Source: an uncultured Gammaproteobacteria bacterium (lineage in GTDB: Bacteria > Pseudomonadota > Gammaproteobacteria > Rariloculales > Rariloculaceae). Taken from it: a stretch of 16,456 nucleotides of DNA. The position numbers and the translations under genes were made by a program. Under the pieces are notes generated by a model. It saw only the letters and a program-made list of their open reading frames with translations, did no database searches and was not told the origin of the DNA. Of this stretch, positions 1-8,994 are shown piece after piece (positions within the stretch are counted from its first letter, which is position 1; every line of letters starts with the position of its first letter). The stretch spans positions 1-16,456 of the forward strand of contig CAMPKU010000082.1 of the NCBI GenBank assembly GCA_946887385.1, in the 5' to 3' direction.

Positions 1-1590
1 CGTGTCGAGCGCTGCGCCCTTGCGCTGCGGCACCGGCTCCGCGCCCGGCAAGTCGCGCAGATAGCTCGCGAGCACGCGCAGCAGCACGAAATCGAACAGG
101 CGCGGCGTGGCTTGAAGCGCCTGCATGCGGCGCAACAGTTCCATGAGATACGCGAGCTCTCCGGCGGAACGTTGCCGCAGCGTCGGCAGCGCGAGCTCCA
201 GGACGGGCAGGCGCAGATCGGCCGAAGCACGCTCGAGCTCGCCGGCGAGGCGCAGGCACAGCTGCGCGCGCTGCGCGCCGAGTTGCTGCTCGACGAGGGC
301 GAGCTGTTGCCGCCGCGCCGGCTCGTCGCTCGACAGCGCCAGCGCGGCGACGACGAGCAGGCTCGCATCGCGCGAGCGGGTGGCGTGATAGATCTCGTCG
401 GGCAATGCCTGGCGCAAGTCGTGGCCGGCTGCGGCCGCGATCTCGCCGGCCCGATCGAGCGGCGAGCTTGGCGGCACGGGTGGCGCCGCCGAGACGAAGC
501 CGGCCGTCGTGCCGTGCGCGGCGGCGCCGGCGGAGCCTGGCGCCGGCAGCGGTCCGCTCGGTGCCGGCAAGTCGCGCGGATCGAAGCTGGGCTCGAGCGC
601 GCGGATGCGCTCGATGAGCGGCGGGTGCGTCGCGAGCCAGGAGCTCAAGCGACGAGAGCCGGGCTCGAACAGCATGTGCGCGACTTCCTCGGTGTCCACC
701 GACACGATGCGCGCGGAGTAGCCGCCGATTTTCTTCAGCGCGCCGGCGAGCCCTTCCGGCTCGCGCGTGAACTGCACGGCCGACGCGTCGGCGAGGCGCT
801 CGCGTTCGCGCGACACACCGGCCTTGATGAGCCGGCTGAGCAGCACGCCGATGCCGCCGATGGCGGTGAGTGTGATGCCGATGGCCAGCGCCGCCGCGAT
901 GCCGCCGCTGTTACGCCCGCCGCGGCTGCGGCGCGTGTAGCGCATGCTGCGCAGCAGCCAACGGCCCGCCAGCGCCAGCACCAGGATGCCGAACGAGAGG
1001 CCGATCAGCTGCTGGTTCAGCCGCATGTCGCCGTTCAAGATGTGGCTGAACTCGTGCGCGATGACGCCTTGCAGCTCGGCGCGCTCGAGGCGCTCGAGCG
1101 CGCCGCGCGTCACGGCGATCGCCGCGTCGGCACTCGTGAGCCCGGCCGCGAACGCGTTGATGCCGGCCTCCTGCTCGAGCACGTAAATCTCGGGCACGGG
1201 CAAGCCGGACGCGAGCGCCATCTCTTCCACGACGTTCACTAGCCGCCGTTCGAGCGGGTCGCTGCTCTCGCCGCTGACGCGCACGCCGCCCAGCGCTTGC
1301 GCCACGTGGCCGCCGCCGCGGGCGAGCGTGGTGGCCCGAAACAGCGTGGCCAGCACCATGAGCCCGAACGTGCCGCCGGCCACGGCCACGACGAGGCCCG
1401 CGTGGCCGCCGAGCCACTCGCGCCAGCTCTCGGTGCCGAGAAAGAGCGCGTTGTTCTCCATGTACAGGCGCAAACCGGCGGCGACGGCAGCCGTAGTGAC
1501 GAGAGCGACCACGACGAACGCGAGCAGAAACACGAACACGAGCACGCGGCTCGTGCGGCGCGACTGCTCCTGGCGCGCGAAGAAGTTCAC
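1..1590 (-). CDS. M48 family (HtpX-like) membrane zinc metalloprotease, partial (C-terminus beyond window)
   Basis: A membrane-integrated zinc endopeptidase, probably acting in envelope protein quality control. The first 530 residues are present and the gene runs off the left edge. The GTG start is chosen because the N-terminus (V/M-NFFARQEQSRRTSR) matches the usual MNFFxxQ opening of this subfamily. Membrane segments lie at about residues 14-36, 54-75, 195-213 and 230-252. The zinc motif HEFSH is at 179-183, and the likely third ligand is Glu264 in ERLADASA. After about residue 333 comes a Pro/Ala/Gly-rich linker and then a helical C-terminal domain of unknown role. It follows lemA by 21 nt in the same reading frame, a pairing that is common in proteobacteria. 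The Shine-Dalgarno (SD) sequence is weak, which suggests coupling to lemA translation. The family call is firm; the substrate is unknown. Confidence 0.93.
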   Translation of the reverse strand, partial: MNFFARQEQSRRTSRVLVFVFLLAFVVVALVTTAAVAAGLRLYMENNALFLGTESWREWLGGHAGLVVAVAGGTFGLMVLATLFRATTLARGGGHVAQALGGVRVSGESSDPLERRLVNVVEEMALASGLPVPEIYVLEQEAGINAFAAGLTSADAAIAVTRGALERLERAELQGVIAHEFSHILNGDMRLNQQLIGLSFGILVLALAGRWLLRSMRYTRRSRGGRNSGGIAAALAIGITLTAIGGIGVLLSRLIKAGVSRERERLADASAVQFTREPEGLAGALKKIGGYSARIVSVDTEEVAHMLFEPGSRRLSSWLATHPPLIERIRALEPSFDPRDLPAPSGPLPAPGSAGAAAHGTTAGFVSAAPPVPPSSPLDRAGEIAAAAGHDLRQALPDEIYHATRSRDASLLVVAALALSSDEPARRQQLALVEQQLGAQRAQLCLRLAGELERASADLRLPVLELALPTLRQRSAGELAYLMELLRRMQALQATPRLFDFVLLRVLASYLRDLPGAEPVPQRKGAALDT

Positions 1591-1611
1591 GCGGTTTAAG
1601 GCCGCGGGCGA

Positions 1612-2199
1612 CTAGCTAAACGAAACTTTCGGCACCGCGCGCTTCTCGGGCTGCTCGATCTCGAGGTATTCGGCAGTCTTGAAGCCGAAGTTGTTGGCAA
1701 CCAGGTTGCCCGGGAAGTTCTGGCAGGCATTGTTGTAGCTCAAGACCGCGTCGTTGAACGCTTGCCGGGCGAACGCCACCTTGTTTTCCGTGGACGTGAG
1801 CTCTTCCTGCAATTGCTGCATGTTCTGATTGGCCTTCAAGTCCGGGTACGCCTCGGCGAGCGCGAACAGCCGGCCGAGCGTGCCGCCGAGCGTGACCTCG
1901 GCGGCCGCGAGCGCCTTGATGGCCTCGGGGTCCGAAGGATTGGCCGCGGCTTTCTTCAGATCGGCCGATGCCGCGTTGCGGGCGTTGATCACGGCCTCGA
2001 GCGTGCCGCGCTCGTGGCCCATGTAGCCCTTCACGGCCTCGACGAGATTCGGGATCAGGTCGTAGCGGCGCGTCAATTGCACGTCGATCTGCGAGAAAGC
2101 GTTACCCACGCGGTTGCGCGAGCTCACGAGATTGTTGTAAATCGAGATCGCGTACCAAACGAGGGCGCCGAGGATCACAAACGTAATGATCGTTCCCAC
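1612..2199 (-). CDS. lemA: LemA family protein
   Basis: A LemA-family protein of 195 aa: a short N-terminal membrane anchor (residues 1-20, [20 protein letters not shown]) followed by a long helical-bundle domain. Family hallmarks are the segments [54 protein letters not shown] and the ending [14 protein letters not shown]...Y. The exact biochemical role of LemA is not settled. It is often encoded beside membrane proteases or TPM-domain proteins, and here the M48 protease follows. An in-frame TTG at 2205 would add two residues, but it lies only 1 nt from the AAGGAG ribosome site, so the GTG at 2199, 7 nt from it, is preferred. The stop TAG is in frame with the downstream protease. Confidence 0.95.
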   Translation of the reverse strand: MGTIITFVILGALVWYAISIYNNLVSSRNRVGNAFSQIDVQLTRRYDLIPNLVEAVKGYMGHERGTLEAVINARNAASADLKKAAANPSDPEAIKALAAAEVTLGGTLGRLFALAEAYPDLKANQNMQQLQEELTSTENKVAFARQAFNDAVLSYNNACQNFPGNLVANNFGFKTAEYLEIEQPEKRAVPKVSFS

Positions 2200-2206
2200 C
2201 AGCAAG

Positions 2207-2214
2207 CTCCTTCC
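2207..2214 (-). promoter_or_regulatory. Strong ribosome binding site deciding the lemA start
   Basis: The minus strand reads GGAAGGAG here, a near-perfect Shine-Dalgarno sequence. It is 7 nt from the GTG at 2199 but only 1 nt from the TTG at 2205, so it supports the shorter lemA product. Confidence 0.75.
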
Positions 2215-2224
2215 CGATTCGGAC

Positions 2225-3229
2225 GTGGCGAGAATACGCTGCCGGCGCGCAGCACGCTATCGCTCGGCGCTCGCGATGGGTGCGATTGTGATGCTCGTCG
2301 CGCTTCCTGCTCGTGCGGGTTGGGTAGGCGAGGCCATCGATCTCATGGGCACGCGCGTGTCGGTGGAGCTGTGGGCCGACGACGAGGTGCGCGGGCGCGG
2401 CCTCGTAGATGAAGTGATGCGCGAATATCGGCGCATCGACGACGCCATGAGCACCTACAAGCCGGACAGCGAGATCTCGCTCGTCAACGCTCGTGCGGCC
2501 GAATCCCCGGTGGCGATCAGCGACGAGCTCTTCGGCCTCGTCGAACGCTCGCTCGAGCTGTCGCAGGCGAGCGGCGGGGCGTTCGACATCACCTACGACA
2601 GCGTGGGTTACCTGTACGACTTTCGCGCGCGCCAGCGGCCCACGGACGCACAGATCGAGGAGCGCCTCGGCGCGGTGGACTATCGGCACGTGGTGCTCGA
2701 TCGCGAGCGGCGTACGATTTTCTTCACCACGGCCGGCGTGCGCATCAACTTGGGCGGCATTGCGAAAGGCTGGGTGGTGGAGCGCGCCGCGGCGATGCTG
2801 CGCGAGCGCGGCGTGGAGCACGCGCTGCTCAACGCCGGCGGCGACACGCGCGTGCTCGGCGATCGCCGCGGTGAGCCCTGGATCGTCGGGATTCGCCATC
2901 CGCGCGTGGCCGACGAAGTGGTGACGAGGCTGCCGCTGATCGACGAGGCGATCTCGACGTCGGGCGACTACGAGCGGTATTTCGAGGAAAACGGCCGCCG
3001 CTATCACCACATCTTGAACCCGGCGACCGGCCGGCCCACCGAAGGCATTCTCACCGTCACCGTGATCGGGCCCGACGGCACGCTCACCGATGGCCTCGAC
3101 ACCGCGATCTTCGTGCTCGGCGCCGAGAAAGGCCTCGAGCTGATCGAGCGCTACCCCGGCTACGAGACGATCATCGTCGACGCGGCCGGCAAGGTCTCGT
3201 ACTCGCAGGGCTTGGTGGCGCCGAACTGA
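2225..3229 (+). CDS. apbE: ApbE family FAD:protein FMN transferase (exported)
   Basis: ApbE proteins transfer FMN from FAD to a Thr/Ser of target proteins in the periplasm. The GTG at 2225 is preferred because it gives a full signal peptide: an Arg-rich n-region, a hydrophobic core at about 15-28 and an ARA|GW signal peptidase I site near residue 31. The product is 334 aa, normal for the family. No good SD is visible, and the ATG at 2276 is the alternative. Family motifs are MGTRVSVEL near the mature N-terminus, [10 protein letters not shown] at 174-183, LLNAGGD at 201-207, [10 protein letters not shown] at 244-253, HHILNPATG at 261-269 and [14 protein letters not shown] at 286-299, with likely metal ligands around Asp289 and Thr293. 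There is no lipobox, unlike many ApbE lipoproteins. No flavinylation target such as NqrC, RnfG or an FMN-bind domain is in the window. The gene diverges from lemA. Confidence 0.93.
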   Translation: MARIRCRRAARYRSALAMGAIVMLVALPARAGWVGEAIDLMGTRVSVELWADDEVRGRGLVDEVMREYRRIDDAMSTYKPDSEISLVNARAAESPVAISDELFGLVERSLELSQASGGAFDITYDSVGYLYDFRARQRPTDAQIEERLGAVDYRHVVLDRERRTIFFTTAGVRINLGGIAKGWVVERAAAMLRERGVEHALLNAGGDTRVLGDRRGEPWIVGIRHPRVADEVVTRLPLIDEAISTSGDYERYFEENGRRYHHILNPATGRPTEGILTVTVIGPDGTLTDGLDTAIFVLGAEKGLELIERYPGYETIIVDAAGKVSYSQGLVAPN

Positions 3230-3244
3230 CGCGCCGCGCGACGT

Positions 3245-3260
3245 GCTCGCTTATGCGAGC
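3245..3260. terminator. Short hairpin between convergent genes; possible weak bidirectional terminator
   Basis: GCTCGC-TTAT-GCGAGC forms a perfect 6-bp stem with a 4-nt loop in the gap between the convergent apbE and DUF4145-like genes. The loop contains the stop codon of the minus-strand gene. No T-run follows on either strand, so intrinsic termination is uncertain. Confidence 0.3.
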
Positions 3261-3958
3261 TCGCGCCACCCTTCGCGGTCGATCGGCGTGACCTTGTTGC
3301 TCGAGCTCTCGCCGGCGAAGAAGCGCCGCATCCGCATGGCCGCGCGCAGCTTCGCCGTGCGCACGAAGCTCTGATAGAACAAATCCTTCAGCGCCTCGAC
3401 GAGCACGGCGGCCTCGTCCGGCGTGATGACGGGCGGCTCGCCTTCGTCGGCGAACAGCACGGCGTCGACCGTGCTCGCGGTAACGGTGTCGACGTCGCAA
3501 ACGCGCAGCACTTCTTGCAGCGTGTCTTGCCAGCGCCGTTTCGAGGGCACGTCCATCGCGCGCAATGCCGTGCGCGTGGTGCGCCGGCACATCGTCGCGA
3601 ACGCGTTGAGCGCGCCGAGGGAATAGCAGTCGAGCGTTTCGCGGAGCAGCTGCTCGACGCTGTCGGGCAAGTACGCGTACTGGAAGCGCTCGCGAGTGCG
3701 TTCGATCTCGACGAGATTGGGCGCGAGCTCGATGTGCTCGGCACCGATGGTGCGCACCACGGCGCGGACGAAGCGCGGCTCGTTGCACGCCGCGCAGCGG
3801 AACAGCAAGCCCGCGTGCTTCGGGCGCGTCTGTGCGAGCACCGCGAAAGACGGGTTCGCAACCGGTAGAAGTTGCGAGTGCGTGCCGCAATGCGGGCACT
3901 CGCGCGTCATCGGCTCCGTTTGCTCGAAGCCATTGTTCTTGTTTACATAAATCGCCAC
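3251..3958 (-). CDS. Zinc-ribbon protein with DUF4145-like helical region
   Basis: A soluble 235-aa protein with no signal peptide or membrane segment. The N-terminal part carries two CxxC pairs, CPHC at 21-24 and CAAC at 55-58, which should form a zinc ribbon. The middle, about 98-135 (YLPDSVEQLLRETLDCYSLG and on through an Ala/Arg-rich helix), and the closing helix at about 178-212 (ITPDEAAVLVEALKDLFYQS) resemble DUF4145 proteins, which occur alone and in some defence or restriction proteins. The function is unknown. The GTG at 3958 has an AAAGG-like SD 7 nt upstream. The ATG at 3910, just before the first CxxC, is a possible alternative. It lies 47 nt downstream of ettA on the same strand and may be co-transcribed. 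Confidence 0.72.
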   Translation of the reverse strand: MAIYVNKNNGFEQTEPMTRECPHCGTHSQLLPVANPSFAVLAQTRPKHAGLLFRCAACNEPRFVRAVVRTIGAEHIELAPNLVEIERTRERFQYAYLPDSVEQLLRETLDCYSLGALNAFATMCRRTTRTALRAMDVPSKRRWQDTLQEVLRVCDVDTVTASTVDAVLFADEGEPPVITPDEAAVLVEALKDLFYQSFVRTAKLRAAMRMRRFFAGESSSNKVTPIDREGWRELA

Positions 3959-4005
3959 GGAAGGGCCTTTTCTTTGCAGTGTAACAGCCCTCCGAGCGAA
4001 CGGTG

Positions 4006-5676
<1,671 letters not shown>

Positions 5677-5736
5677 GAGTCCTTGCGCTGGCGAGTGGGC
5701 TCAGGATTATCGGCGCCGCGCCAAGCGCGAGCAACT

Positions 5737-5922
5737 TCAGCGGCGACGGTGCTTGTGCTTTCTCCCGGCGGCGATGCCGAGCGCCGCGTCGGCGGCGGCA
5801 CGTTCACGATCCGTCAATGGCCCGGCGGTCTGCGCGAGCATCTCGTCGAGCATCGTCTTGAGATCGTCGCGCTTCGCTTTCTCCTGGATTGCGTCGGCGA
5901 CGCGGATCTTGGCTTTCGTCAT
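5737..5922 (-). CDS. Small 61-aa hypothetical protein, antitoxin-like
   Basis: The product is short and highly charged. It has an N-terminal segment TKAKIRVADAIQEKAKRDDL, a helix through LDEMLAQTA, the stretch GPLTDRERAAADAALG and a basic tail RKHKHRRR. The GPLTD-x-E-x3-AD-x2-LG pattern recalls the C-terminal toxin-binding peptide of some small VapB/CopG-type antitoxins, but this is only a resemblance. No toxin (PIN, RelE, MazF) is adjacent on either side: ettA lies downstream and a divergent DUF402 gene upstream. No clear SD is visible. A palindromic -10-like box at 5954-5961 is suitably placed for its promoter. Its coding status rests on protein-like composition and position. Confidence 0.5.
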   Translation of the reverse strand: MTKAKIRVADAIQEKAKRDDLKTMLDEMLAQTAGPLTDRERAAADAALGIAAGRKHKHRRR

Positions 5923-5953
5923 GCCGGGGGATGCGGATCGGTGCCCGCTCGGA

Positions 5954-5961
5954 AGTATACT
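5954..5961. promoter_or_regulatory. Palindromic -10-like box AGTATACT between divergent genes
   Basis: AGTATACT is its own reverse complement, so TATACT is read as a -10 hexamer on both strands: plus at 5956-5961, minus at 5959-5954. It lies about 33 nt before the DUF402 start and 31 nt before the 61-codon ORF start, giving short leaders either way. No convincing -35 hexamer is seen on either strand. It is one of few AT-rich islands in this GC-rich intergenic stretch. Confidence 0.4.
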
Positions 5962-5994
5962 CGGCGCGTTTCGTGGACGGCTCGGAGAGCCCGT

Positions 5995-6681
5995 TTGCAG
6001 CGTACTGCGTATCGGCTGAAAGGCGACGTCGTCGCGTTGCGCTACATCACCACGGACCGGCGGATCGAGATGGCCTGGCCGTGCCGAGTCGTCGAGGATC
6101 GCGGCGACATTCTCGCGCTCTACATTGCTGCCGGCAGCCTCTACAAGGCGGGACCCAAGCGCTCGGCCGAGGAGAAAGCGCGTGCCGAGCGCCGGCCGAC
6201 ACCTCCCGACGAGTACGTGTGGAAACGCGACACGTTGCGGCTGATGTTCCCCGGAGCGTGCCACTCCGTGTGGTTGTCCTGGGATCGCGTTGGCGAGACG
6301 CGTCGCCTGCGCAGTTATTTCGTGAACCTTGAGGAACCCTTTCGGCGAACGCCGGCCGGCTTCGATACTCAAGACCACACGCTCGACATCGAGGTGACGC
6401 CCGAGCTCGAGTGCCGTTGGCGCGACGAACGCGACTTCGATAAGCACGTGGAGCTCAAGTTCTACACGCCGGAGTTGGCCGCCGCGGCGCGTGCGGAGGG
6501 CGAAAGAGTCATCGAGGCGATCGCGCAGCGCACGCATTCGTGCTTGAGCGGCTGGCCGCAGTGGGCGCCGGATTCGCGCTGGCCCGTTCCCGCCATCCCG
6601 ACGGCTTGGAGTAGCACGCCGCCGACGTCGTGGGACTTGCGCGACTGGGCGTATGGGGAGCAGGCCGGCTCCGGACTGTGA
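5995..6681 (+). CDS. DUF402 domain protein (putative nucleotide phosphohydrolase family)
   Basis: A soluble 228-aa protein. The DUF402 core covers about 85-165 and shows the family pattern: YFVNLEEPFRRTPAGFDTQD at 108-127, the acidic LDIEV at 130-134 and WRDERDFD at 142-149. These Asp/Glu residues bind metal in characterised members, such as Streptomyces FomD and Gram-positive Ntdp enzymes, which hydrolyse nucleotide diphosphates or phosphonate adducts. The substrate here is unknown. No ATG or GTG suits the N-terminus. The TTG at 5995 is chosen because GGAGA lies about 6 nt upstream and the protein-like sequence begins there (MQRTAYRLKGDVVALRY). The C-terminal 40 residues, rich in Trp, Pro and Ser, lie outside the domain. 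Confidence 0.82.
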   Translation: MQRTAYRLKGDVVALRYITTDRRIEMAWPCRVVEDRGDILALYIAAGSLYKAGPKRSAEEKARAERRPTPPDEYVWKRDTLRLMFPGACHSVWLSWDRVGETRRLRSYFVNLEEPFRRTPAGFDTQDHTLDIEVTPELECRWRDERDFDKHVELKFYTPELAAAARAEGERVIEAIAQRTHSCLSGWPQWAPDSRWPVPAIPTAWSSTPPTSWDLRDWAYGEQAGSGL

Positions 6682-6754
6682 TAACGGTCGGCGCATTCGG
6701 CACGGCGGTTCGAGTACGGTGCGCTGCACCAATGGACTGGACGGCCGAACTTAC

Positions 6755-7144
6755 GTGATCGCGGCGTTGCTGAGTGTGCTGATGGTCGCCGCGGGCGTGG
6801 TCTACTGGCTATCGGTGCGCCGCGCGCGCATCCCGCCACGCGAACCGCGGCCACAGAAGGCGGGCGGGCGGTTCGGCGGCGTCGAGATTCGAGTTCGCCG
6901 GGGCGCGTGTGCGGCTGCGCGCTCGCTCGAAGGCCGGCGCTTCCTCGCGAAGGACGCTCCCGCGCTTCCCTTGCCAAGGTGTGCCGCAGCGCAGTGCTCC
7001 TGCCGCTTCACGAAGCTGTCCGACCGGCGCACCGACGGCCGGCGTCTCGAGCACGGCGGATTGAGCGCGACTTTATTCCTAGCGAACAATCGGCGAACGA
7101 AGCGCGATCGCCGTGACGCCAAGCAAAGGCCGCGCCGCGTCTAG
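6755..7144 (+). CDS. Small membrane-anchored four-cysteine hypothetical protein
   Basis: With the GTG start the product is 129 aa. Residues 1-19 form one membrane segment (IAALLSVLMVAAGVVYWLS) followed by positive residues, so the bulk is predicted cytoplasmic. The soluble part holds Cys52, Cys76, Cys81 and Cys83 around LEGRRFLAKDAPALPLPRC, then a basic tail with several RR pairs (DRRTDGRR and onward). From memory, this layout (CxAA...RFL...P.LPL..C....C.C...DRR) recurs in uncharacterised gammaproteobacterial proteins. The four cysteines could bind a metal, but no function is known. The start is uncertain: another in-frame GTG at 6719 would add 12 residues, and neither has a clear SD. It follows the DUF402 gene by 73 nt on the same strand. 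Confidence 0.6.
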   Translation: MIAALLSVLMVAAGVVYWLSVRRARIPPREPRPQKAGGRFGGVEIRVRRGACAAARSLEGRRFLAKDAPALPLPRCAAAQCSCRFTKLSDRRTDGRRLEHGGLSATLFLANNRRTKRDRRDAKQRPRRV

Positions 7145-7236
7145 CGCCCGGCTGCGCCCGCCCCTGTTCCACGCCCGTCGCGCCAAGAGGCACGACTCGT
7201 GCATGAAACCGCGCCATGGCTTGCTAAAGTGGCCCG

Positions 7237-8010
7237 ATGTTTCCGATCCGCGACGACAATCCGCACTTTCTCACTCCGATCGTCACGTACGGCTTGATCG
7301 CCGCGAACGTGCTTGCATGGGCGTTGCTGCAGGGTTTCGGCACGGAGCCCGTGCTCTCGAGCTCGGTGTGCCGGCTAGGCTTGATTCCGGGAGAGCTCTT
7401 GCAGACGGCGCCGACGGGCGCGAGCTTTCAAGTCGGCCCCAACAACGTCTGCGTCATCACGAGCACGCCCGCGTGGTACACGCCCGTGACGTCGATGTTC
7501 ATGCACGGCGGCTGGTTCCATCTGCTCGGTAACATGTGGTTCCTTTGGATCTTCGGCAATAACGTCGAGGATTCGATGGGCCACGTGCGGTTCGTCGCGT
7601 TCTATTTGCTGTGCGGGCTCGCGGCAGCCGCGGCGCAAACACTGGCGGATCCGGACTCCATCATTCCGATGGTCGGCGCGTCCGGCGCCATCGGCGGCGT
7701 CATGGGGGCTTACGTGTTGCTCTACCCGCGCGTGCACGTGCACATGCTCTTGGTGCTCGGTTTCTACGTCACCACGATTGCCGTGCCCGCCTTCTTCATG
7801 CTCGGTTATTGGTTCGCCGTGCAACTTTTGAGCGGCTGGACGTCGATCGGCGTCGAGGGCGGCGGCGTGGCGTTTTGGGCGCACGTCGGCGGCTTCGTTG
7901 CAGGCGCCGTGCTCGTGCTGTTGTTCCGCGACCCGCGCTTGCTCGAGCGGCATCCTTACTACGGGCTGAAGCGCGGCTCGCCGACGCGGAGCTGGCACCG
8001 CACGCGCTGA
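7237..8010 (+). CDS. Rhomboid family intramembrane serine protease
   Basis: A 257-aa polytopic protein of the rhomboid family, which cleaves membrane proteins within or near the bilayer. Diagnostic motifs are HGGWFHLLGNMWFLWIFG at 90-107, GASGAIGGVMGAY at 147-159 with catalytic Ser149, and AHVGGFVAGA at 215-224 with catalytic His216. Six hydrophobic segments can be picked out, from about 12-33 to 213-230. A loop between the first two segments (about 35-80) holds two Cys (45, 72) that could form a disulfide. The short C-terminal tail is basic. The ATG start has no clear SD; the sequence TAAAGT about 6 nt upstream might be a -10 box of a nearly leaderless transcript. The deacetylase gene follows by 24 nt. 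Confidence 0.93.
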   Translation: MFPIRDDNPHFLTPIVTYGLIAANVLAWALLQGFGTEPVLSSSVCRLGLIPGELLQTAPTGASFQVGPNNVCVITSTPAWYTPVTSMFMHGGWFHLLGNMWFLWIFGNNVEDSMGHVRFVAFYLLCGLAAAAAQTLADPDSIIPMVGASGAIGGVMGAYVLLYPRVHVHMLLVLGFYVTTIAVPAFFMLGYWFAVQLLSGWTSIGVEGGGVAFWAHVGGFVAGAVLVLLFRDPRLLERHPYYGLKRGSPTRSWHRTR

Positions 8011-8034
8011 GGCTCCACGCTCGCCGGCGGTTCC

Positions 8035-8994
8035 ATGGTAAAAATACGCATGCCGCGCGCCGTCGTTTTGATCTCCGGGCCCGAGATCGCCCGTTACGGC
8101 TTTCCGAACGGTCATCCGTTCGGCCCCGATCGTCATGATGCGTTCATGGCGCAGCTCGAGCGCTCGCCCGTGGCCGCAACGTTGACGCGCCGCGCGGCGC
8201 GGCCAGCGACCCGCGAGGAGCTCGAGTACTTCCACGCGCCGCGCTACGTGGACCGCGTTGTCGAGCTCTCGGCGCGCGGCAGCGGTTTGCTCGACGCCGG
8301 CGACACTCCCGCGTTCCCGGGTGTGTACGAGGCCGCCGCCAGCGTCGTCGGCGGCACGCTCGAAGCGCTCGCCGCGATCGTCGCGGGCCCCGAACGGCGC
8401 GCGTTCATCCCGATCGGCGGTTTGCACCATGCTGCGCGCGACGTGGCCGCAGGTTTCTGCGTGTTCAACGATTGCGGTGTCGCGATCGAGGCCGCGCGCC
8501 GCGTGCACGGCATTCGCCGCCTGGCTTACGTCGACATCGACGCGCACCACGGCGACGGCGTGTTCTACGCGTTCGAGCAGGATCCCGACGTGGCATTCGC
8601 CGACTTGCACGAGGACGGGCGATTCCTCTACCCCGGCACGGGCAGCCGCAGCGAAACGGGACGCGGGCCCGCGCTCGGCACGAAGCTCAACATTCCGCTG
8701 CCGCCGGGCACGGGCGACGACGCGTTCCGCGAAGCATGGCAAGAAGTCGAGCGCTATCTCGAGCGCATGGAGCCGGAGCTGATTTTCTTGCAGTGCGGCG
8801 CCGACTCGCTGGCCGGCGATCCGATCACGCATTTGCAGCTCACGGCCGAAGCGCACGCGTATGCCGCGCGGCGCCTCGGCGTGCTGGCCGACCGCTACGC
8901 ACAGGGCCGTGTGCTCGGCATGGGCGGCGGCGGCTACAACCGCGCGAACCTCGCGGCGGCGTGGACGCGCGTCGTCGAAGAGTTGGCGGCTTGA
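8035..8994 (+). CDS. Histone deacetylase / AcuC / acetylpolyamine amidohydrolase family enzyme
   Basis: A zinc-dependent deacetylase fold of 319 aa, cytoplasmic. The catalytic set looks complete: the tandem His pair in GGLHHA at 131-132, YVDIDAHHGDGV at 165-176 with likely zinc ligands Asp169 and His171, CGADSLAGD with third ligand Asp257, and the transition-state Tyr301 in GGGGYNRAN. Bacterial relatives act on acetyl-lysine, acetylpolyamines or acetyl-CoA synthetase; the substrate cannot be read from sequence. A second in-frame ATG at 8050 is also possible, and neither has a clear SD. The stop TGA overlaps the TTG start of the downstream glyA-family gene (TTGA), which implies translational coupling and perhaps a related role. 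Confidence 0.92.
   Translation: MVKIRMPRAVVLISGPEIARYGFPNGHPFGPDRHDAFMAQLERSPVAATLTRRAARPATREELEYFHAPRYVDRVVELSARGSGLLDAGDTPAFPGVYEAAASVVGGTLEALAAIVAGPERRAFIPIGGLHHAARDVAAGFCVFNDCGVAIEAARRVHGIRRLAYVDIDAHHGDGVFYAFEQDPDVAFADLHEDGRFLYPGTGSRSETGRGPALGTKLNIPLPPGTGDDAFREAWQEVERYLERMEPELIFLQCGADSLAGDPITHLQLTAEAHAYAARRLGVLADRYAQGRVLGMGGGGYNRANLAAAWTRVVEELAA

Noticed and set aside
112..1242. Long plus-strand open frame of 376 codons opposite the M48 protease
   Set aside because: Its Arg/Ala/Glu-rich low-complexity product is typical of antisense frames in GC-rich DNA. The minus strand encodes a clear protease with HEFSH.
2102..3010. Minus-strand open frame of 302 codons across apbE
   Set aside because: No recognisable motif; it is antisense to the well-supported ApbE motifs.
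5737..6732. Minus-strand frame of 331 codons antisense to the DUF402 gene
   Set aside because: Only its last 61 codons look protein-like; the rest overlaps the DUF402 coding sequence. I kept the short version starting at 5922.
7145..7236. Promoter for the rhomboid gene (TAAAGT at 7225-7230)
   Set aside because: No acceptable -35 hexamer at 16-18 nt and the box is too close to the ATG. Mentioned only as a possibility in the gene entry.
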